A DNA stretch of 64,000 bases from Xanthomonas fragariae (GCF_017603965.1 NZ_CP071955.1:1922001-1986000); one strand, 5' to 3'. Positions 34,966 to 45,915 are shown, counted from the stretch's first letter. Translations and numbers: made by a program. The notes: generated by a model from the letters alone, not told the origin.

Positions 34966-36732
34966 CTATTTTTTAGTCCCATTGTCTTCCTGCAGCTCCC
35001 GCTTGAACGGCACATCAGGTGGCGGTCTTGCAGTCGCCGGTTGATCGTTTAGATTTGGGTCGCTCAGGCCGCAACCACCGCCGAACTGCAGTAACGAAAC
35101 TACGCAGCTGATCGTGGTGGTCGTTCCCGGGATTGGGATCTCGATCTTCTTCAAGCCGCGGCGTACCCATTCCTGCAGCAGCGACTGGTTGGGTATCCAG
35201 TATTTGTCCAGCGATGTCGGCTTGTAGTCGTACGGCGGCCGCTTGAGCCAAGTGCCGCCTTGGGCGATCTGATCGCGGGTCCAGGTGTCGGTTTGGCTGC
35301 CTGGTGGTCCGCGGTCGCTGGTGCCGCTACCTGCATCGCCGGTTCCGGCGGCCACTTGGATACTGCCATCGGCATCGAACATGCCGTTGCGCTGCCCGTT
35401 GGCGCTGGCTGATTCACCGTCACGGTTGCGACTGGATTTGCTCCAGTCGTCGGCACTGGCTGCAACATCCCATCCGCCGCTTCGGTCGGTAGGTTTCGGG
35501 CCCACATTGCTGCTGGTGGTCGGTTTGGACGATAAAGACGTGGCTGCTGCCGTTCTGTTGGATTGCTCGGATTTAGATGGGTTGGCCTGCGCTTGGATGG
35601 ATGGAGCAGCAGTTGCCGCCGGCTGCGCGGCGGCGACAGACGAAGACGGCGCAGGCGCTGGATTCGCCGGCACTGGCACGCTCGGCAGCTCTGCGGTGCG
35701 GACCGCTACCTCGGGCATGCGAACGATTGGCGTGATATCGCGAACGCGTGCGCTCGGCGCAGCGACTTGAGGCCGATTCGGTACAACGATTTCGCGCTCA
35801 CGAACCGCTGGCGCATTGGCAGACCGCACCGCAACCGTTGCGTCGGGACGTTGCACCTCGCGAACTTGCGGGCTTTCACTCATGGTCTGGATGTCGCGTT
35901 GACGTACCTCGATCTGTGGCGCTGCCGGCTCGATCGGCCGCAGCGCCACCGTGATCGTTGGTGGTGTGGGCACGACGAAGTCATTGGTTGCGACCGGCGT
36001 TTCGGTCACCTGCAACGGCGATTCGATCGTCACTGTCGGCACCTGCACCGTCACTTGCGGAACATTCGGTTTCATCGGTTCGCTGGCGGCCGCGATCACT
36101 TGCTCGGGCGCGATGTCCTGCGCCTGCGTAGCACTGGAACTGTCGACAGGATCAGCAGTTGGCTGTGGCGACATCGGCGGCGATCTTTTCGGCTTGCCGG
36201 TCTCAGGCGATGCACTGGACTGCGTTGAAGACCTCGCGTCACTTGAAGCCGCCTGCGCTGACGTTGCAGCAGCAGGTTGCCCTTCGCCACCACCCTGCTT
36301 TGCCGCACCTTCACCAATAAAGGTCATGCGCACTCGCGATTCGTCGTCCGGCTTCGTTTCATCCGGTGCCCAACGTACCGTCACCACCCAGATCAGCATT
36401 GCAATGAGACCAAGATGGATCAGAAAACTGCCGAGCAACGCCAGCCAATGCTGCGAACGTTGATCTTTTGGACGCGGTTCCCAGTGCTGCCACCAGAGGC
36501 TGCAAAATGCCTGAAATGGCGACAACACCGCAGCAGTGCCGACACGGTGCAGCGGCACCGGTCGTGCTAGCAGCACATCCACCACCTGATCGTCGTTGAA
36601 CGGCGCAGCTGAGTTATCGCGATTGCGCAGCCAGATCGCCCAACCATAAGGCAAGCCGGTGTGCCGATCCAGAACAAGCTGGCCCGGCATGCGCGCGCGC
36701 AGCGCATGCAGCAGATCGGCGGCGGTTGTCAC
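34966..36732 (-). CDS. Large TonB-like transmembrane repetitive protein
   Basis: 588 residues from GTG 36732, which avoids overlap with nfuA; ATG 36804 would give 612. The N-terminal 80 residues are soluble, one membrane helix follows (WLALLGSFLIHLGLIAMLIWVV), then a long periplasmic Pro/Val/Thr-rich region with repeats such as VTVQVPTVTIESP and RPQVAAPSARVRDITP, ending in a short conserved domain with a CVVSLLQFGGGCGL Cys pair. The layout resembles TonB or envelope-spanning proteins known in Xanthomonas as transmembrane repetitive proteins. Function unknown. Confidence 0.75.
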   Translation of the reverse strand: MTTAADLLHALRARMPGQLVLDRHTGLPYGWAIWLRNRDNSAAPFNDDQVVDVLLARPVPLHRVGTAAVLSPFQAFCSLWWQHWEPRPKDQRSQHWLALLGSFLIHLGLIAMLIWVVTVRWAPDETKPDDESRVRMTFIGEGAAKQGGGEGQPAAATSAQAASSDARSSTQSSASPETGKPKRSPPMSPQPTADPVDSSSATQAQDIAPEQVIAAASEPMKPNVPQVTVQVPTVTIESPLQVTETPVATNDFVVPTPPTITVALRPIEPAAPQIEVRQRDIQTMSESPQVREVQRPDATVAVRSANAPAVREREIVVPNRPQVAAPSARVRDITPIVRMPEVAVRTAELPSVPVPANPAPAPSSSVAAAQPAATAAPSIQAQANPSKSEQSNRTAAATSLSSKPTTSSNVGPKPTDRSGGWDVAASADDWSKSSRNRDGESASANGQRNGMFDADGSIQVAAGTGDAGSGTSDRGPPGSQTDTWTRDQIAQGGTWLKRPPYDYKPTSLDKYWIPNQSLLQEWVRRGLKKIEIPIPGTTTTISCVVSLLQFGGGCGLSDPNLNDQPATARPPPDVPFKRELQEDNGTKK

Positions 36733-36745
36733 CGGTGACGCGGAA

Positions 36746-37345
36746 TCAGGCCGCGCTGTCGCGCGGGATATAAGGTGCGTCGCCTGTGGCGTGATCGGTC
36801 GCATCGCGTACCGCGATCACGCCGGGCACACGGCCCATCAAGGTTTTTTCTATGCCCTGCTTCAGGGTGACATCGGCCATGCCGCAGCCGTGGCAACCGC
36901 CGCCAAAACGCAGCAGCACCACGCCCTCGGCCGAGACCTCTTGAACCGCCACACGTCCGCCATGCGAGGCCAGCTGCGGATTGATCTCGTTTTCCACCAC
37001 CCAGCGCACGCGCTCCACCATCGATGCCGAATCTGTCGGCGCTTCGCCCTTGATCTTAGGCGCCTTGATGGTGAGCTGCTGGTTGCCGGTGGATTGGGTG
37101 ACGTAGTCGATTTCGGCACCATCCATCCACGGCACGCTGGCAGCGACGACGTATAAGGTAAAGCCGTCGCAGTCGATCGCCCATTCGTCACCGCTCAACT
37201 CCGCCGGTTCGGCGAACTCGAGCCGAGCATCAGCGCGCGGCGTGCCTGCATCTGCCGCGCTCAGGCGCACGCCCATACCGGGCACGCCCTCGCGTTCGAT
37301 GAGCTTGCGGAAATAGGTTTGGGCTTTGTCGGATATCTGGATCAT
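36746..37345 (-). CDS. nfuA: Fe-S biogenesis protein NfuA
   Basis: 199 residues starting [20 protein letters not shown]. The N-terminal half is a degenerate A-type scaffold domain, the C-terminal half an NifU-like domain with [20 protein letters not shown]; Cys151 and Cys154 form the CxxC that holds a 4Fe-4S cluster for transfer to target enzymes. It is divergent from phhB. Confidence 0.95.
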   Translation of the reverse strand: MIQISDKAQTYFRKLIEREGVPGMGVRLSAADAGTPRADARLEFAEPAELSGDEWAIDCDGFTLYVVAASVPWMDGAEIDYVTQSTGNQQLTIKAPKIKGEAPTDSASMVERVRWVVENEINPQLASHGGRVAVQEVSAEGVVLLRFGGGCHGCGMADVTLKQGIEKTLMGRVPGVIAVRDATDHATGDAPYIPRDSAA

Positions 37346-37414
37346 GCGGGTTATTCTACCGCTCAATGCGCCCTCGCTCATGGAACACCGTGATGCTGGT
37401 AGGTGCGCTGTCCG

Positions 37415-37426
37415 CCCCCCCCCCCC
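37415..37426 (+). repeat. 12-bp poly-C tract in the nfuA/phhB divergent promoter region
   Basis: TCCG followed by twelve C, 13 bp before the phhB start. Long enough for slipped-strand change of promoter or RBS spacing. Confidence 0.85.
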
Positions 37427-37438
37427 TGCGAGACCGTC

Positions 37439-37795
37439 ATGACCGATCTGATTCCCCTGGAACAGGCCCATTGCCTTCCGCGTAAAGGCAGCGACCACAA
37501 GCTTGGCGAAGCGCGCCTGGCCGAACTGCTGCCGCAGGTACCCGGCTGGGAGCTGACCGAGGCCGGTACGGCGATTACGCGCACGTTCCGCTTTGTCGAC
37601 TATTACCGCACCCTCGCCTTCGTCAATGCACTGGCCTGGATCGCCCACTGCGAGGACCATCATCCAGACCTGGGCGTGCACTACGACCGCGTGGTGGTGC
37701 GCTATTCCACACACGACGTCGGCGGACTGAGCGAAAACGACTTCATCTGCGCAGCCAAGACCGCGCAACTCTACGATCAGGGAGCCACTGCATGA
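37439..37795 (+). CDS. phhB: Pterin-4a-carbinolamine dehydratase
   Basis: 118 residues, [20 protein letters not shown]. The active-site set is seen as [20 protein letters not shown] followed by [16 protein letters not shown]. It dehydrates 4a-hydroxy-tetrahydropterin and so supports phenylalanine hydroxylase. The TGA overlaps the next ATG (37792). Confidence 0.94.
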   Translation: MTDLIPLEQAHCLPRKGSDHKLGEARLAELLPQVPGWELTEAGTAITRTFRFVDYYRTLAFVNALAWIAHCEDHHPDLGVHYDRVVVRYSTHDVGGLSENDFICAAKTAQLYDQGATA

Positions 37796-38220
37796 CCATC
37801 TATCGCGCCACCCTCGCCGGCTTGTTTATCGCCGCCGGCATCAGCGGGTGTGGCAAGTCGCCGCAGCAGGCATCCGCGCCCGCGCCCGCGTTCGCGCCGA
37901 CCGAACTTGCTGCATTGAAAACGCCACCGCCGGAGTATTCGCCGCAACTGGCCTGCGCTGGCATTGGCGGGACAACGGTGCTGCGTGTCGTGATCGGCGT
38001 CGAGGGCGCGCCCAGCGATGTGTCGGTGTCGCAGAGCAGCGGCCAACCGGTGTTGGACGAAGCGGCGCAGAAGCGCGTGCGCGAATGGAAGTTCAAGGCC
38101 GCCACGCGCAACGGCCAGGCTGTGCCGCAGACCATCCAGGTTCCGGTCGCGTTCAAGCCGCCGGTGCCGCGTCCGGACGAATGCTTCGCCATCGAAGAAC
38201 ACGCGCGTCGCGGCGGCTAA
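37792..38220 (+). CDS. TonB C-terminal-domain lipoprotein
   Basis: 142 residues. The N-terminus [20 protein letters not shown] is a lipoprotein signal. An Ala/Pro linker and a TonB_C-type domain follow ([40 protein letters not shown]). Coupled to phhB by ATGA. It lacks a membrane helix of true TonB, so it is more likely an envelope protein with a TonB fold. Its TAA is the first triplet of a palindromic repeat. Confidence 0.82.
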   Translation: MTIYRATLAGLFIAAGISGCGKSPQQASAPAPAFAPTELAALKTPPPEYSPQLACAGIGGTTVLRVVIGVEGAPSDVSVSQSSGQPVLDEAAQKRVREWKFKAATRNGQAVPQTIQVPVAFKPPVPRPDECFAIEEHARRGG

Positions 38221-38361
38221 GAGCGGCTGACAAAACTACTCCGCCGCCAGGCGGGCGCAGCCGGTGCTCGGAATCGGCATGTACCACACGTACACTCCGG
38301 TTCCTCAGCGCCGTGAGCACCCACCTGACGACTGCTCGCTACGTTTTGTTAGCCGCTCTAA
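38218..38361. repeat. 144-bp imperfect palindromic repeat (TAAGAGCGGCTGACAAAAC type)
   Basis: Ends TAAGAGCGGCTGACAAAAC and GTTTTGTTAGCCGCTCTAA are inverted copies with two mismatches. The centre has further stem sequence (GGTGCTCGG ... CCGTGAGCACC). MITE/REP-like; unrelated in sequence to the GAGGGTCGGCAGG family. Confidence 0.75.
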
Positions 38362-38639
38362 GCACGGCTGATAAAAGGTCACGGTCATCTTCGGCCAACG
38401 GGGGCGGCGAACAGGATCACGCTGCCCAAGCACTACACGCAGATCCTGGCACCGACCGCGCTCGCTTGCTGATCGCGCAACCACCTTCATCGTCGCTGCA
38501 AATACCACGCGTTCGTCATCTATGCATGGCCATCCTGCACCCGCGGATGGTCGTGCGCATGTCGCGCAGCTGTAATCGCGACGCTCTCCGCAGGATAGCT
38601 TTCAATCCCACGAGGTCGTCGCGTCACATGCTTGAAGTG
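38362..38639. other. Non-coding stretch without recognisable gene
   Basis: No frame with family signature. Probably decayed sequence between the palindrome and the transporter remnant. Confidence 0.4.
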
Positions 38640-38960
38640 TCCATCACACAACGTCTGGACCGCGCTTGCGGTCACCCTAGCCGCCGGACTTGCGACCGGG
38701 CTCGGCGTCTAAATGGTGGTGTTCGCCAAGAAGCCCAATCCGCAGTTGCGTTCGCGATTGCAATTTACAACATTCCCGAGGGCATCGCGATTGCGGTGCC
38801 GGTGTACTTTGCTACGCGCAACAAGTTCTATGCATTCGGCGCCATTTTGTTGAGCGGATTGGCCGAGCCGATCGGTGCGGGCGTCGGCTATCTTGTCTTG
38901 TCCAGCCTGCTGTCCGAAGCCGTGTTCGGCACGGTATTCGGACTGATTTTCAGCGCGCCA
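38640..38960 (+). pseudogene. ZIP-family metal transporter (ZupT-like), degraded
   Basis: Fragments TVWTALAVTLAAGLATGLGV, then a stop, then MVVFAKKPNPQL give the N-terminus. After a large internal deletion come AIAIYNIPEGIAIAVPVYFA and LLSGLAEPIGAGVGYLVLSS in another frame. HNIPEG-type metal motif is changed to YNIPEG. It ends abruptly against the convergent rluC-type gene. Confidence 0.82.
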
Positions 38961-39936
38961 GGCGCTCAAATGCCTCTGCCAGCTTCGGCGCTAGCGGTGC
39001 ACTCAACGCGTACGGTGTTTTGCCGGCATCCAGCGTGAACTCCAGCGATGCCGCGTGCAGAAATAGCCGCTTCAAACCGAGCTGATCGCGCAGGCGCTTG
39101 TTCACTTCTGCCTGGCCGTATTTGTCGTCGCCCGCCACCGGATGACCCAGATGTTGGGCATGCACGCGGATCTGGTGCGTGCGGCCGGTTTCGATGCGGA
39201 CTTCGCAATACGAATGCCCGCCGCGCCTTTCCAGCAACGTGAAGTGGGTCAACGACGGCTTGCCGATCGCATTCACCTGTACATGCCGCTCGCCGCCCTG
39301 ACGCAGCCCGATATGCAGCGGCGCATCAACGGTCATCACCCTGTCCGGCAAACGGCCGACCAACAAGGTCAGGTAGCGCTTGGTGATGCCGCGGCCTTCG
39401 ACACGGTCGTCTTCGCGCATCAGCGCCTGCATCTCGGTCAGCGCCGAGCGCTTTTTGGCCACGATCAATAGACCGGAGGTATCGCGGTCGAGCCGGTGTA
39501 CCAGCTCCAGGCTCTGGTTCGGCCGCAGCGCTCGCAAGGTTTCGATGGCGCCGAAGCTAATCCCGCTACCGCCATGGCTGGCGACCCCGGACGGTTTGTT
39601 GAGCGCGAGCAGGCGCGCGTCCTCGAACACGATCGCCGCTTCCAGCCGCGCCAGGAAAGACGACGGTGGCGCTGCCTTGTCGCCCTCGTGGTTGACATGT
39701 ACTGGCGGGATACGTACTTCTTCGCCACCCTCGAGCTTGCGCTCGGCCTTTGCCCGCCCGCCGTTCACCCGCACCTGACCACTGCGGACCAGCTTGTAGA
39801 TCAGGCTGCGCGGCGTGCCCTTGAGCTGACCAAGCAGGAAATTGTCCAGCCGCTGCCCAGTACGGTCTTCCGGAACTTTGAGAATGCGCACGCCCACACG
39901 GTCGGCGGGCGGCTTGGGGGACTGTGGGTCGGTCAT
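38950..39936 (-). CDS. rluC: RluC/RluD-family 23S rRNA pseudouridine synthase
   Basis: 328 residues from MTDPQSPKPPADRVGVRILK. S4 domain at about 23-85 (QRLDNFLLGQLKGTPRSLIY), then the synthase core with the catalytic Asp in HRLDRDTSGLLIVAK and RTHQIRVHAQHLGHPVAGDDKYG. It isomerises uridines in 23S rRNA. Divergent from rne, the arrangement typical for rluC in gammaproteobacteria, which favours RluC over RluD. Confidence 0.9.
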   Translation of the reverse strand: MTDPQSPKPPADRVGVRILKVPEDRTGQRLDNFLLGQLKGTPRSLIYKLVRSGQVRVNGGRAKAERKLEGGEEVRIPPVHVNHEGDKAAPPSSFLARLEAAIVFEDARLLALNKPSGVASHGGSGISFGAIETLRALRPNQSLELVHRLDRDTSGLLIVAKKRSALTEMQALMREDDRVEGRGITKRYLTLLVGRLPDRVMTVDAPLHIGLRQGGERHVQVNAIGKPSLTHFTLLERRGGHSYCEVRIETGRTHQIRVHAQHLGHPVAGDDKYGQAEVNKRLRDQLGLKRLFLHAASLEFTLDAGKTPYALSAPLAPKLAEAFERLAR

Positions 39937-40338
39937 CCGGCTGTTTAATTCTGTTACACTCGGCGAGCGAGATAAGGGTCTGATTTCGTTGGAAGTTGAT
40001 TGGCCAGAAGCCTGCCTTCCGATGATTCCGGCACAGTGCGCGACCACCGTCCCCGGGGCGGCCATGTTAGCGGCTCACCGGCCTACCCAGCCATCGCCTG
40101 CGGTCTTTGGCCGTTGTGCTGAACATGTCCCGCGCGCTGCCCCGGTTTGTCCGGACGCGGCTGCCGGCCCTGAAACACCTAGAAAACTTAAGACAAGCGC
40201 TCCCGCGGCCTGCCGTGGTGTTGCAGCGCTGGAAACCCTGGTCAGGCCTGTCCGCGCGCTGCGCGAAGGGCCGACAAGCTGTTCCAGAGGCGAAACGTCA
40301 CGGCGTTCCGCGCGGTAGAGCGCGTGAGGAACCCAACA
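39937..40338 (+). promoter_or_regulatory. rne/rluC divergent promoter region and long rne leader
   Basis: 402 bp without a gene. GC-rich, with several stems. In other gammaproteobacteria RNase E represses its own mRNA through a structured leader; a similar role here is inferred from length and position only. Confidence 0.45.
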
Positions 40339-43300
40339 ATGAAGCGAATGCTGATCAACGCAACGCAGGCCGAAGAGCTGCGCGTAGCGATTGTGGACGG
40401 CCAGACCCTGTACGACATCGACATCGAACAGCCGTCCAAGGAACAAAAGAAGTCCAACATCTATAAGGGCCGTATCACCCGGCTCGAGCCCTCTCTCGAG
40501 GCGGCGTTCGTGGACTATGGCGCTGAGCGTCATGGCTTCCTGCCGTTGAAGGAGATCTCCCGCGATTATTTCCAGGCTGGCGTCGACCACACCAAGTCGA
40601 CCATCCGCGAGCTGTTGCGCGAAGGTCAGGAAATCGTGGTGCAGGTCGATAAGGAAGAGCGAGGCAGCAAGGGCGCTGCCCTTACCACGTTCATCTCGCT
40701 GGCCGGCCGCTACATGGTCTTGATGCCCAATTCACCGAGCGCCGGTGGCGTCTCGCGCCGGATTGAAGGCGAAGACCGCGCGGCGCTGAAGGAAGCGCTC
40801 GACAAGCTCGACATTCCGGACGACATGGGCGTGATCATTCGCACCGCCGGTGTCGGTCGTGACGCCGAAGAACTGCAATGGGATCTGGATTATCTGCTGC
40901 AGACCTGGAAGGCGATTGCCGAGGCTGCGCTGAGCAAGCCGGCCGCATTCCTGATTTACCAGGAATCGCGTCTGATCATCCGCGCCCTGCGCGACTACCT
41001 GCGCGCCGACGTCGGCGAGATCTTGGTCGATACGCCAGAGCTGTATGCAGACGCCCAGGAGTTCATAAAGCAAGTGATGCCGCAGAGCTTGCGCAAGCTC
41101 AAGCACTACACCGATGACATTCCGCTGTTCAATCGCTTCCAAATCGAATCGCAAATCGAAGGCGCCTACGAACGCAATGTCCGCCTGCCCTCGGGTGGCT
41201 CGATCGTGGTCGACCAGACCGAGGCGCTGACCGCCGTCGACGTGAACTCATCGCGCGCCACCAAGGGCAGCGATATCGAAGAAACCGCCTTCCAGACCAA
41301 CTTGGAAGCAGCCGAAGAAGTCGCACGTCAGCTGCGCCTGCGCGATCTTGGCGGCTTGGTGGTGATCGACTTCATCGACATGGCGTCGACCAAGCACCAG
41401 CGCGAAGTCGAAAACAAACTGCAGAACGCGCTCAAGTACGATCGCGCACGCGTGCAGCTGGGCCGTATTTCGCGCTTCGGCCTGATGGAAATGAGCCGCC
41501 AGCGCCTGCGCCCAAGTCTGGGTGAATCCAGCCAGATCGTGTGCCCGCGTTGCGACGGCCATGGCCGCATGCGCAGCGTCGAATCGCTGTCGCTGTCGAT
41601 CATCCGCGTGGCCGAAGAGCACGCCATGAAGGAAAATACCGGACAAGTGCTGGTCCAGGCACCGGTGGAGATCGCCAACTATCTACTCAACGAAAAGCGC
41701 AGCGCGCTGCGTGAGATCGAAAATCGGCATGCCTCGCCGATTATCATCGTCGCCGACGAGCAACTGCACACCCCGCACTACGAAGTCACGCGCTTGCGTG
41801 AAAACGAGCTGGGCGAGGACAGCGGCAAGCCTAGCTACCAACGCGGCACCCCGCGCAAGTTGCCGGTGCACGCGCTGACCAACGCGCAGTTGAATATTCC
41901 GGTTGCCCCGGCGGTGACTTCGATCAAGCCGAACCAGCCGGCTCCGGTGCGTGAGGAGGCACCTGCCTCGGTCGCTGCAGCACCTGCGCCGGCTGGGGTC
42001 GTCGCATTGCCATTGCCTGCGCCGGTGACCGGCGTGGTCAGTTGGCTGAAGCGCATCTTCGGTGGTATCGAGCAGGTCGCTCCCGCGCCTGAACCGACCC
42101 AGCGCCCGCGCCAGAACGATGCCGGCCGTGGCAACCGTAACGAGCGAGGCGGTCAGCGTCGCGATGTACGCAATAGCGGCAATAGTGGCAATCAGCAGCG
42201 CGGCAATAGCGGTAACGGCGGCAATGGCAACGGTGCCAACAAGGAGCGTCGTGACGAGCGTCGCCAGCCGAGCAACAACCAGAGTGCGCAAAATGGCGCC
42301 CAGACACAGCAGCAGGTGCAGGTCGCCAAGCCACCGCGCAATGAGGTGCAGGCACCAAAGCAGCAGCAACAGCAAACTCAGAAGCAGAAGCAGGCGCCGC
42401 GTTCTCTGCGTGCACCTGCACAGCACGATGGCGCGTCGTCCGATAAGCAGCAGCGTCCTGCGCGCCAGGACGAAGGCACTGCAGCGGCACAGATGCCGAC
42501 CTCGACTGCTGCAACGGCAACAACATCCAGCTTGGTTGGTGCAATAGCCGAGACTGCGGCTACGGTGACGACGCAAGTTCCAGCGAACGAAGCGACCCAG
42601 GTGCATCCGGCTGATGTGATCGTGAGCGAATCTCCTGCCGATCGCGGCATCGACGCGACTGCGGATGGTCAGACCACGGATGCCCAGGGCGATGATTCGG
42701 CCAATGGCGAAGGTGGAAGCCGTCGTCGTCGCGGTCGTCGTGGCGGTCGTCGTCGTCGTCGCGGTGCTGGCACACATGGTGAAGGCGGTACCGGCGTCGA
42801 TGGTCTGGAAACGGACGATCTGGACGGCGATGCCGAAGGCGATCTCGACGGCGAGAACGAGAACGCCGGTGATGCCGCCACGCAGACACAGAAGCCTGCA
42901 GCACCGCGCGTCGGCCAGCCGGAGTTCGACTTCGACGACGAGGCGCCTGCCCCGCGTGCCAAGCCCGAGCCCAGCGCTTCGTCAGCGGTGAAGCCGCGTC
43001 CGGTTCCGAAGGAACGTGTGGAGACGCAAACCGATGCCGACACGTACTCGACCACCGCACCGGTCTCCAACGCCACGCCGTCTTTCGAACAGCAGGCTGC
43101 AATTCAGGGTACCGCAGCAGCTGATAGGGCACGTAGCGATGCGACAGTACCAGCTGCAGCATCTGCTGCATCGACGCCTGTTACTTCCCCCGTGTCGAAT
43201 ACGACTCCGGCTCCGGCAGCCGTGTCGAGTCCAGCACCTTCGACTCCAGCGGCAGCACATGATGCGGCAGCGACGTTGGCTCCTGCTGCCGTGCCTGCAA

Positions 43301-43932
43301 CTCCCCTTCCTGCCACCAAGCCAGTCGAGCATACTGGTACAGCTGCAACTGCGGCGGAACCGGCTGCAGTTAGTCAGGAACGCGCTGTACATGCCACTGC
43401 TTCGACGTCTGCAGCGCAAGCCGAGCCGGTAAAAGCCGACACGGCGCCGATTGCCGTTGACGTGCAAAGGCCTGCAGCAACGTCGTCGAATGTCCCGGTT
43501 GCGCAGGCCACCGTGATGACCGTCAATGCTTCGCATGCAAAGCCCATCAGCGCTGCGAGCCCTGCCGCGGATATCGCAGTGATGTCTACAACAACCGAGC
43601 CGCAGCGTACCCAGGCTGCGGATACTGTACCGATTGCACAGGTGCGCAAGCCAGACGCACCTGTGCAAACGAAGTTGCTCGATGTGCTGGCTACGGAAAC
43701 CGCGGCAGCCCCAACCTTGGCACCTGCCGAGACGCTGTCGCCTTTCAAGGCTCCCGAGCAGTCGGCAACGGTGGCACCTGTCACGCCCGCAAGCGTCCAG
43801 GAACAGGCAGCCGACAAGCCGACGTCCACAGTCGTCGTCTCCGAAGTAGTCAAACCGGCGGACCCGGCAATTCTTGCGGTCGACACTCAAACGCAAGAAG
43901 AAGACGTCAATAAGCCGCGTCACGATCACTGA
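40339..43932 (+). CDS. rne: Ribonuclease E
   Basis: 1197 residues from [21 protein letters not shown]1 domain at about 35-115 ([20 protein letters not shown]), catalytic Asp301 ([12 protein letters not shown]) and Asp344 (VVIDFIDM), zinc-link Cys402 and Cys405 ([10 protein letters not shown]). From about residue 510 to the end is disordered: Asn/Gly/Arg-rich, then an [14 protein letters not shown] basic patch and a very long Ala/Pro/Thr tail. This is the degradosome scaffold region. Essential endoribonuclease for mRNA decay and rRNA/tRNA processing. Confidence 0.96.
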   Translation: MKRMLINATQAEELRVAIVDGQTLYDIDIEQPSKEQKKSNIYKGRITRLEPSLEAAFVDYGAERHGFLPLKEISRDYFQAGVDHTKSTIRELLREGQEIVVQVDKEERGSKGAALTTFISLAGRYMVLMPNSPSAGGVSRRIEGEDRAALKEALDKLDIPDDMGVIIRTAGVGRDAEELQWDLDYLLQTWKAIAEAALSKPAAFLIYQESRLIIRALRDYLRADVGEILVDTPELYADAQEFIKQVMPQSLRKLKHYTDDIPLFNRFQIESQIEGAYERNVRLPSGGSIVVDQTEALTAVDVNSSRATKGSDIEETAFQTNLEAAEEVARQLRLRDLGGLVVIDFIDMASTKHQREVENKLQNALKYDRARVQLGRISRFGLMEMSRQRLRPSLGESSQIVCPRCDGHGRMRSVESLSLSIIRVAEEHAMKENTGQVLVQAPVEIANYLLNEKRSALREIENRHASPIIIVADEQLHTPHYEVTRLRENELGEDSGKPSYQRGTPRKLPVHALTNAQLNIPVAPAVTSIKPNQPAPVREEAPASVAAAPAPAGVVALPLPAPVTGVVSWLKRIFGGIEQVAPAPEPTQRPRQNDAGRGNRNERGGQRRDVRNSGNSGNQQRGNSGNGGNGNGANKERRDERRQPSNNQSAQNGAQTQQQVQVAKPPRNEVQAPKQQQQQTQKQKQAPRSLRAPAQHDGASSDKQQRPARQDEGTAAAQMPTSTAATATTSSLVGAIAETAATVTTQVPANEATQVHPADVIVSESPADRGIDATADGQTTDAQGDDSANGEGGSRRRRGRRGGRRRRRGAGTHGEGGTGVDGLETDDLDGDAEGDLDGENENAGDAATQTQKPAAPRVGQPEFDFDDEAPAPRAKPEPSASSAVKPRPVPKERVETQTDADTYSTTAPVSNATPSFEQQAAIQGTAAADRARSDATVPAAASAASTPVTSPVSNTTPAPAAVSSPAPSTPAAAHDAAATLAPAAVPATPLPATKPVEHTGTAATAAEPAAVSQERAVHATASTSAAQAEPVKADTAPIAVDVQRPAATSSNVPVAQATVMTVNASHAKPISAASPAADIAVMSTTTEPQRTQAADTVPIAQVRKPDAPVQTKLLDVLATETAAAPTLAPAETLSPFKAPEQSATVAPVTPASVQEQAADKPTSTVVVSEVVKPADPAILAVDTQTQEEDVNKPRHDH

Positions 43933-43978
43933 TCGTGAACGCCTAGCCTGCGAATAGTCCGGGCTAGGGCAGTGTCAA

Positions 43979-44008
43979 ACAAAGCGGCCTTCAGGCCGCT
44001 TTGTTTTT
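43979..44008 (+). terminator. rne terminator
   Basis: CAAAGCGGCCTTCAGGCCGCTTTG followed by TTTTT, a strong intrinsic terminator 47 bp after the rne stop. Confidence 0.92.
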
Positions 44009-44124
44009 GCGCACGGTGTGCTTGAGCAAAAGTGGTTGCGATATGCTCAACAATAGCGGGACATAGCTATTGGGTAGTCAAACAAACGAGGGACACGCGC
44101 TACGCCTTACGTTCCGGCCATCTT

Positions 44125-44185
44125 GAGGGTTGGCAGGGATTCGTGTAAAAAATAGCCATAAATGAGCTAATTTATTGTCAGGAAA
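44125..44185. repeat. Palindromic repeat, truncated copy
   Basis: GAGGGTTGGCAGGGATTCGT, then AAAAAATAGCC and a TGAGCTAATTTATTGTCAG centre. Reverse orientation relative to 47487-47578. The other arm is missing, probably lost with the nearby IS insertion. Confidence 0.7.
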
Positions 44186-44249
44186 GTGATACGCTCAGAG
44201 TTCCGTAGACATCTCAAGGCCATGGAAAATGGCAGATTCGGAGGTGTCC

Positions 44250-44522
44250 ATGAGCAGCAAGCGGTATACGGATGAGTTCAAGTTCGAAGCGGTCCGACAA
44301 GTGACCGATCGTGGGTTCAAGGTGGCAGAAGTCGCCGAGCGACTGGGTGTGACCACGCACAGCCTCTACGCCCGGCTGCGCAAGTTCGGCAAGCCCGGCG
44401 TCGTGCAGCGCGCCGAGTTGGACCAGAACTCCGAGGTTCGGCGCCTGAAGACCGAATTGCGCCGAGTCACCGAGGAGCGCGACATCCTAAAAAAGGCCGC
44501 CGCGTACTTTGCCAAGGAGTGA
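44250..44522 (+). CDS. IS3-family OrfA of the second IS type
   Basis: 90 residues from MSSKRYTDEFKFEAVRQVTD (an upstream ATG at 44229 is in frame). HTH_Tnp_1 fold and zipper (RRLKTELRRVTEERDILKKA). A run of A followed by G near 44489-44495 is the expected -1 frameshift site to orfB. Confidence 0.85.
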   Translation: MSSKRYTDEFKFEAVRQVTDRGFKVAEVAERLGVTTHSLYARLRKFGKPGVVQRAELDQNSEVRRLKTELRRVTEERDILKKAAAYFAKE

Positions 44523-45395
44523 AGGCAAAGTACGCGTTCATGCAAGACCATCGCAGGGAGTTCAGGCTGTGCGCGATGTGCCCGGGTGTTGCGGGTGAAC
44601 CGGGCGGGTTATTACGCGTGGTTACGCTCGCCCGACAGTGAGCGCGCAAAGCAAGACCAACTCCTGCTGGGAGTGATCAAGCACCACTGGTTGGCGAGCG
44701 GCAGTGTGTATGGGCATCGCAAGATCGCCAAGGATCTGCGCGATCTGGGGGAGCGTTGCAGTCGCCATCGGGTGCATCGGCTGATGCGCACCGAGGGACT
44801 GCGTGCCCAGGTGGGCTATGGTCGCAAACCGCGCTTCCATGGTGGGACGCAGGGAAAGGCGGCGGCCAACCTGATTGATCGGCAGTTCGACGTGACGAAG
44901 CCGGACACGGCCTGGGCGAGCGATTTCACCTTCATCCGCACGCAGGAAGGCTGGATGTATCTGGCTGTGGTGATCGATCTGTTTTCCAGGCAGGTCGTCG
45001 GCTGGGCAATGCGCGATCGGGCCGATACCGAGTTGGTCGTGCAGGCCTTGTTGTCTGCGGTCTGGCGGCGCAAACCCAACGCTCGTTGCCTGGTTCATTC
45101 GGACCAAGGGTCGGTCTACACCAGCGATGACTGGCAGAGTTTCCTGGCGTCCCATGGCTTGGTGTGCAGCATGAGTCGGCGTGGCAACTGCCACGACAAC
45201 GCACCCGTGGAGAGCTTCTTCGGCCTGCTCAAACGCGAGCGGATCAGGCGGCGGATCTATTCCACCAAAGAGGCCGCACTCACCGAGGTGTTCGACTACA
45301 TCGAAATGTTCTACAACCCAAAACGCCGTCATGGTTCAACTGGCGACCTGTCGCCTGTAGAGTTCGAGCGGCGCTACGCGCAACGAGGGTCTTGA
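44523..45395 (+). pseudogene. IS3-family OrfB, frameshifted
   Basis: The N-terminal part KYAFMQDHRREFRLCAMC reads in the -1 frame of orfA, but from RVLRVNRAGYYAWLR the frame changes. One extra C in the run around 44580-44583 explains it. The integrase core is otherwise complete (ASDFTFIRTQ, VHSDQGSVYTS, NAPVESFFGLLKRE). Translation from an internal ATG (44586) could give a truncated protein without its N-terminal domain. Confidence 0.75.
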
Positions 45396-45409
45396 GTGTC
45401 TACGGAACA

Positions 45410-45914
45410 CTGGGCGTATCAGTTCGTCGTCCTGGTCGTGCAAAGTGACTTCAGCGGAACGGCGATGGAGAAGATCTACGATGGAAATCCGCCGCCGCAT
45501 GTGCGAGGCCGTTTCCTGATCCGCAAACATGAGTTCGGTGGACTGGATGGCATCGAAGAGATCGACCACGCGCTGGGCCGCATGGATGACCATACCGAGT
45601 GGCCGCTTGGCTCAGGACGCAGCTACTCGCACCACTTTGCTCAGGACGCTTTTGAGAGCGGCTGGCGGTTTCGCCAGCACGCCGCTCAGTTGCATCAGCG
45701 TGCCGAGAAGCTCCGCCTGCAGTCCGGATTGCCGGGCATCTGGACGTGGGCGATGAAGAGCTTCGAGGTGTGCATCAACTTTCTGTTGACGACCATTGCC
45801 GCGCGACGTGCCGACTTCAGCGGGTTCACCGATGCGGACATCGATGCCGCCCTGGAGGCATCGGGCTTCATTGAGCTCGAACGCTCTCGCGGCACCGGCC
45901 TGGTGGAGGACTAA
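45410..45914 (+). pseudogene. C-terminal remnant of a transposition-associated protein
   Basis: Frame open from the IS edge: FLIRKHEFGGLDGIEEIDHA, HFAQDAFESGWRFRQHAAQL and LTTIAARRADFSGFTDADID. The 5' part is cut off by the IS. It directly precedes a TniQ-type gene, so it may be the end of a TniB/TnsC-type ATPase, but no Walker motif remains. Identity uncertain. Confidence 0.4.
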
Positions 45915-45915
45915 C

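Larger units (their letters stand above)
44199..45409 (+). mobile_element. IS3-family element, transposase frameshifted
   Basis: Ends GTTCCGTAGACATCTCAAG on the left and CTTGAGTGTCTACGGAAC on the right form imperfect inverted repeats. It is about 1.2 kb and different from the 1303-bp IS. No clear target duplication was identified. Confidence 0.8.

Noticed and set aside
41683..42777. Minus-strand Thr/Arg/Ser-rich frame inside rne
   Set aside because: Low-complexity shadow of the disordered C-terminal half of RNase E.
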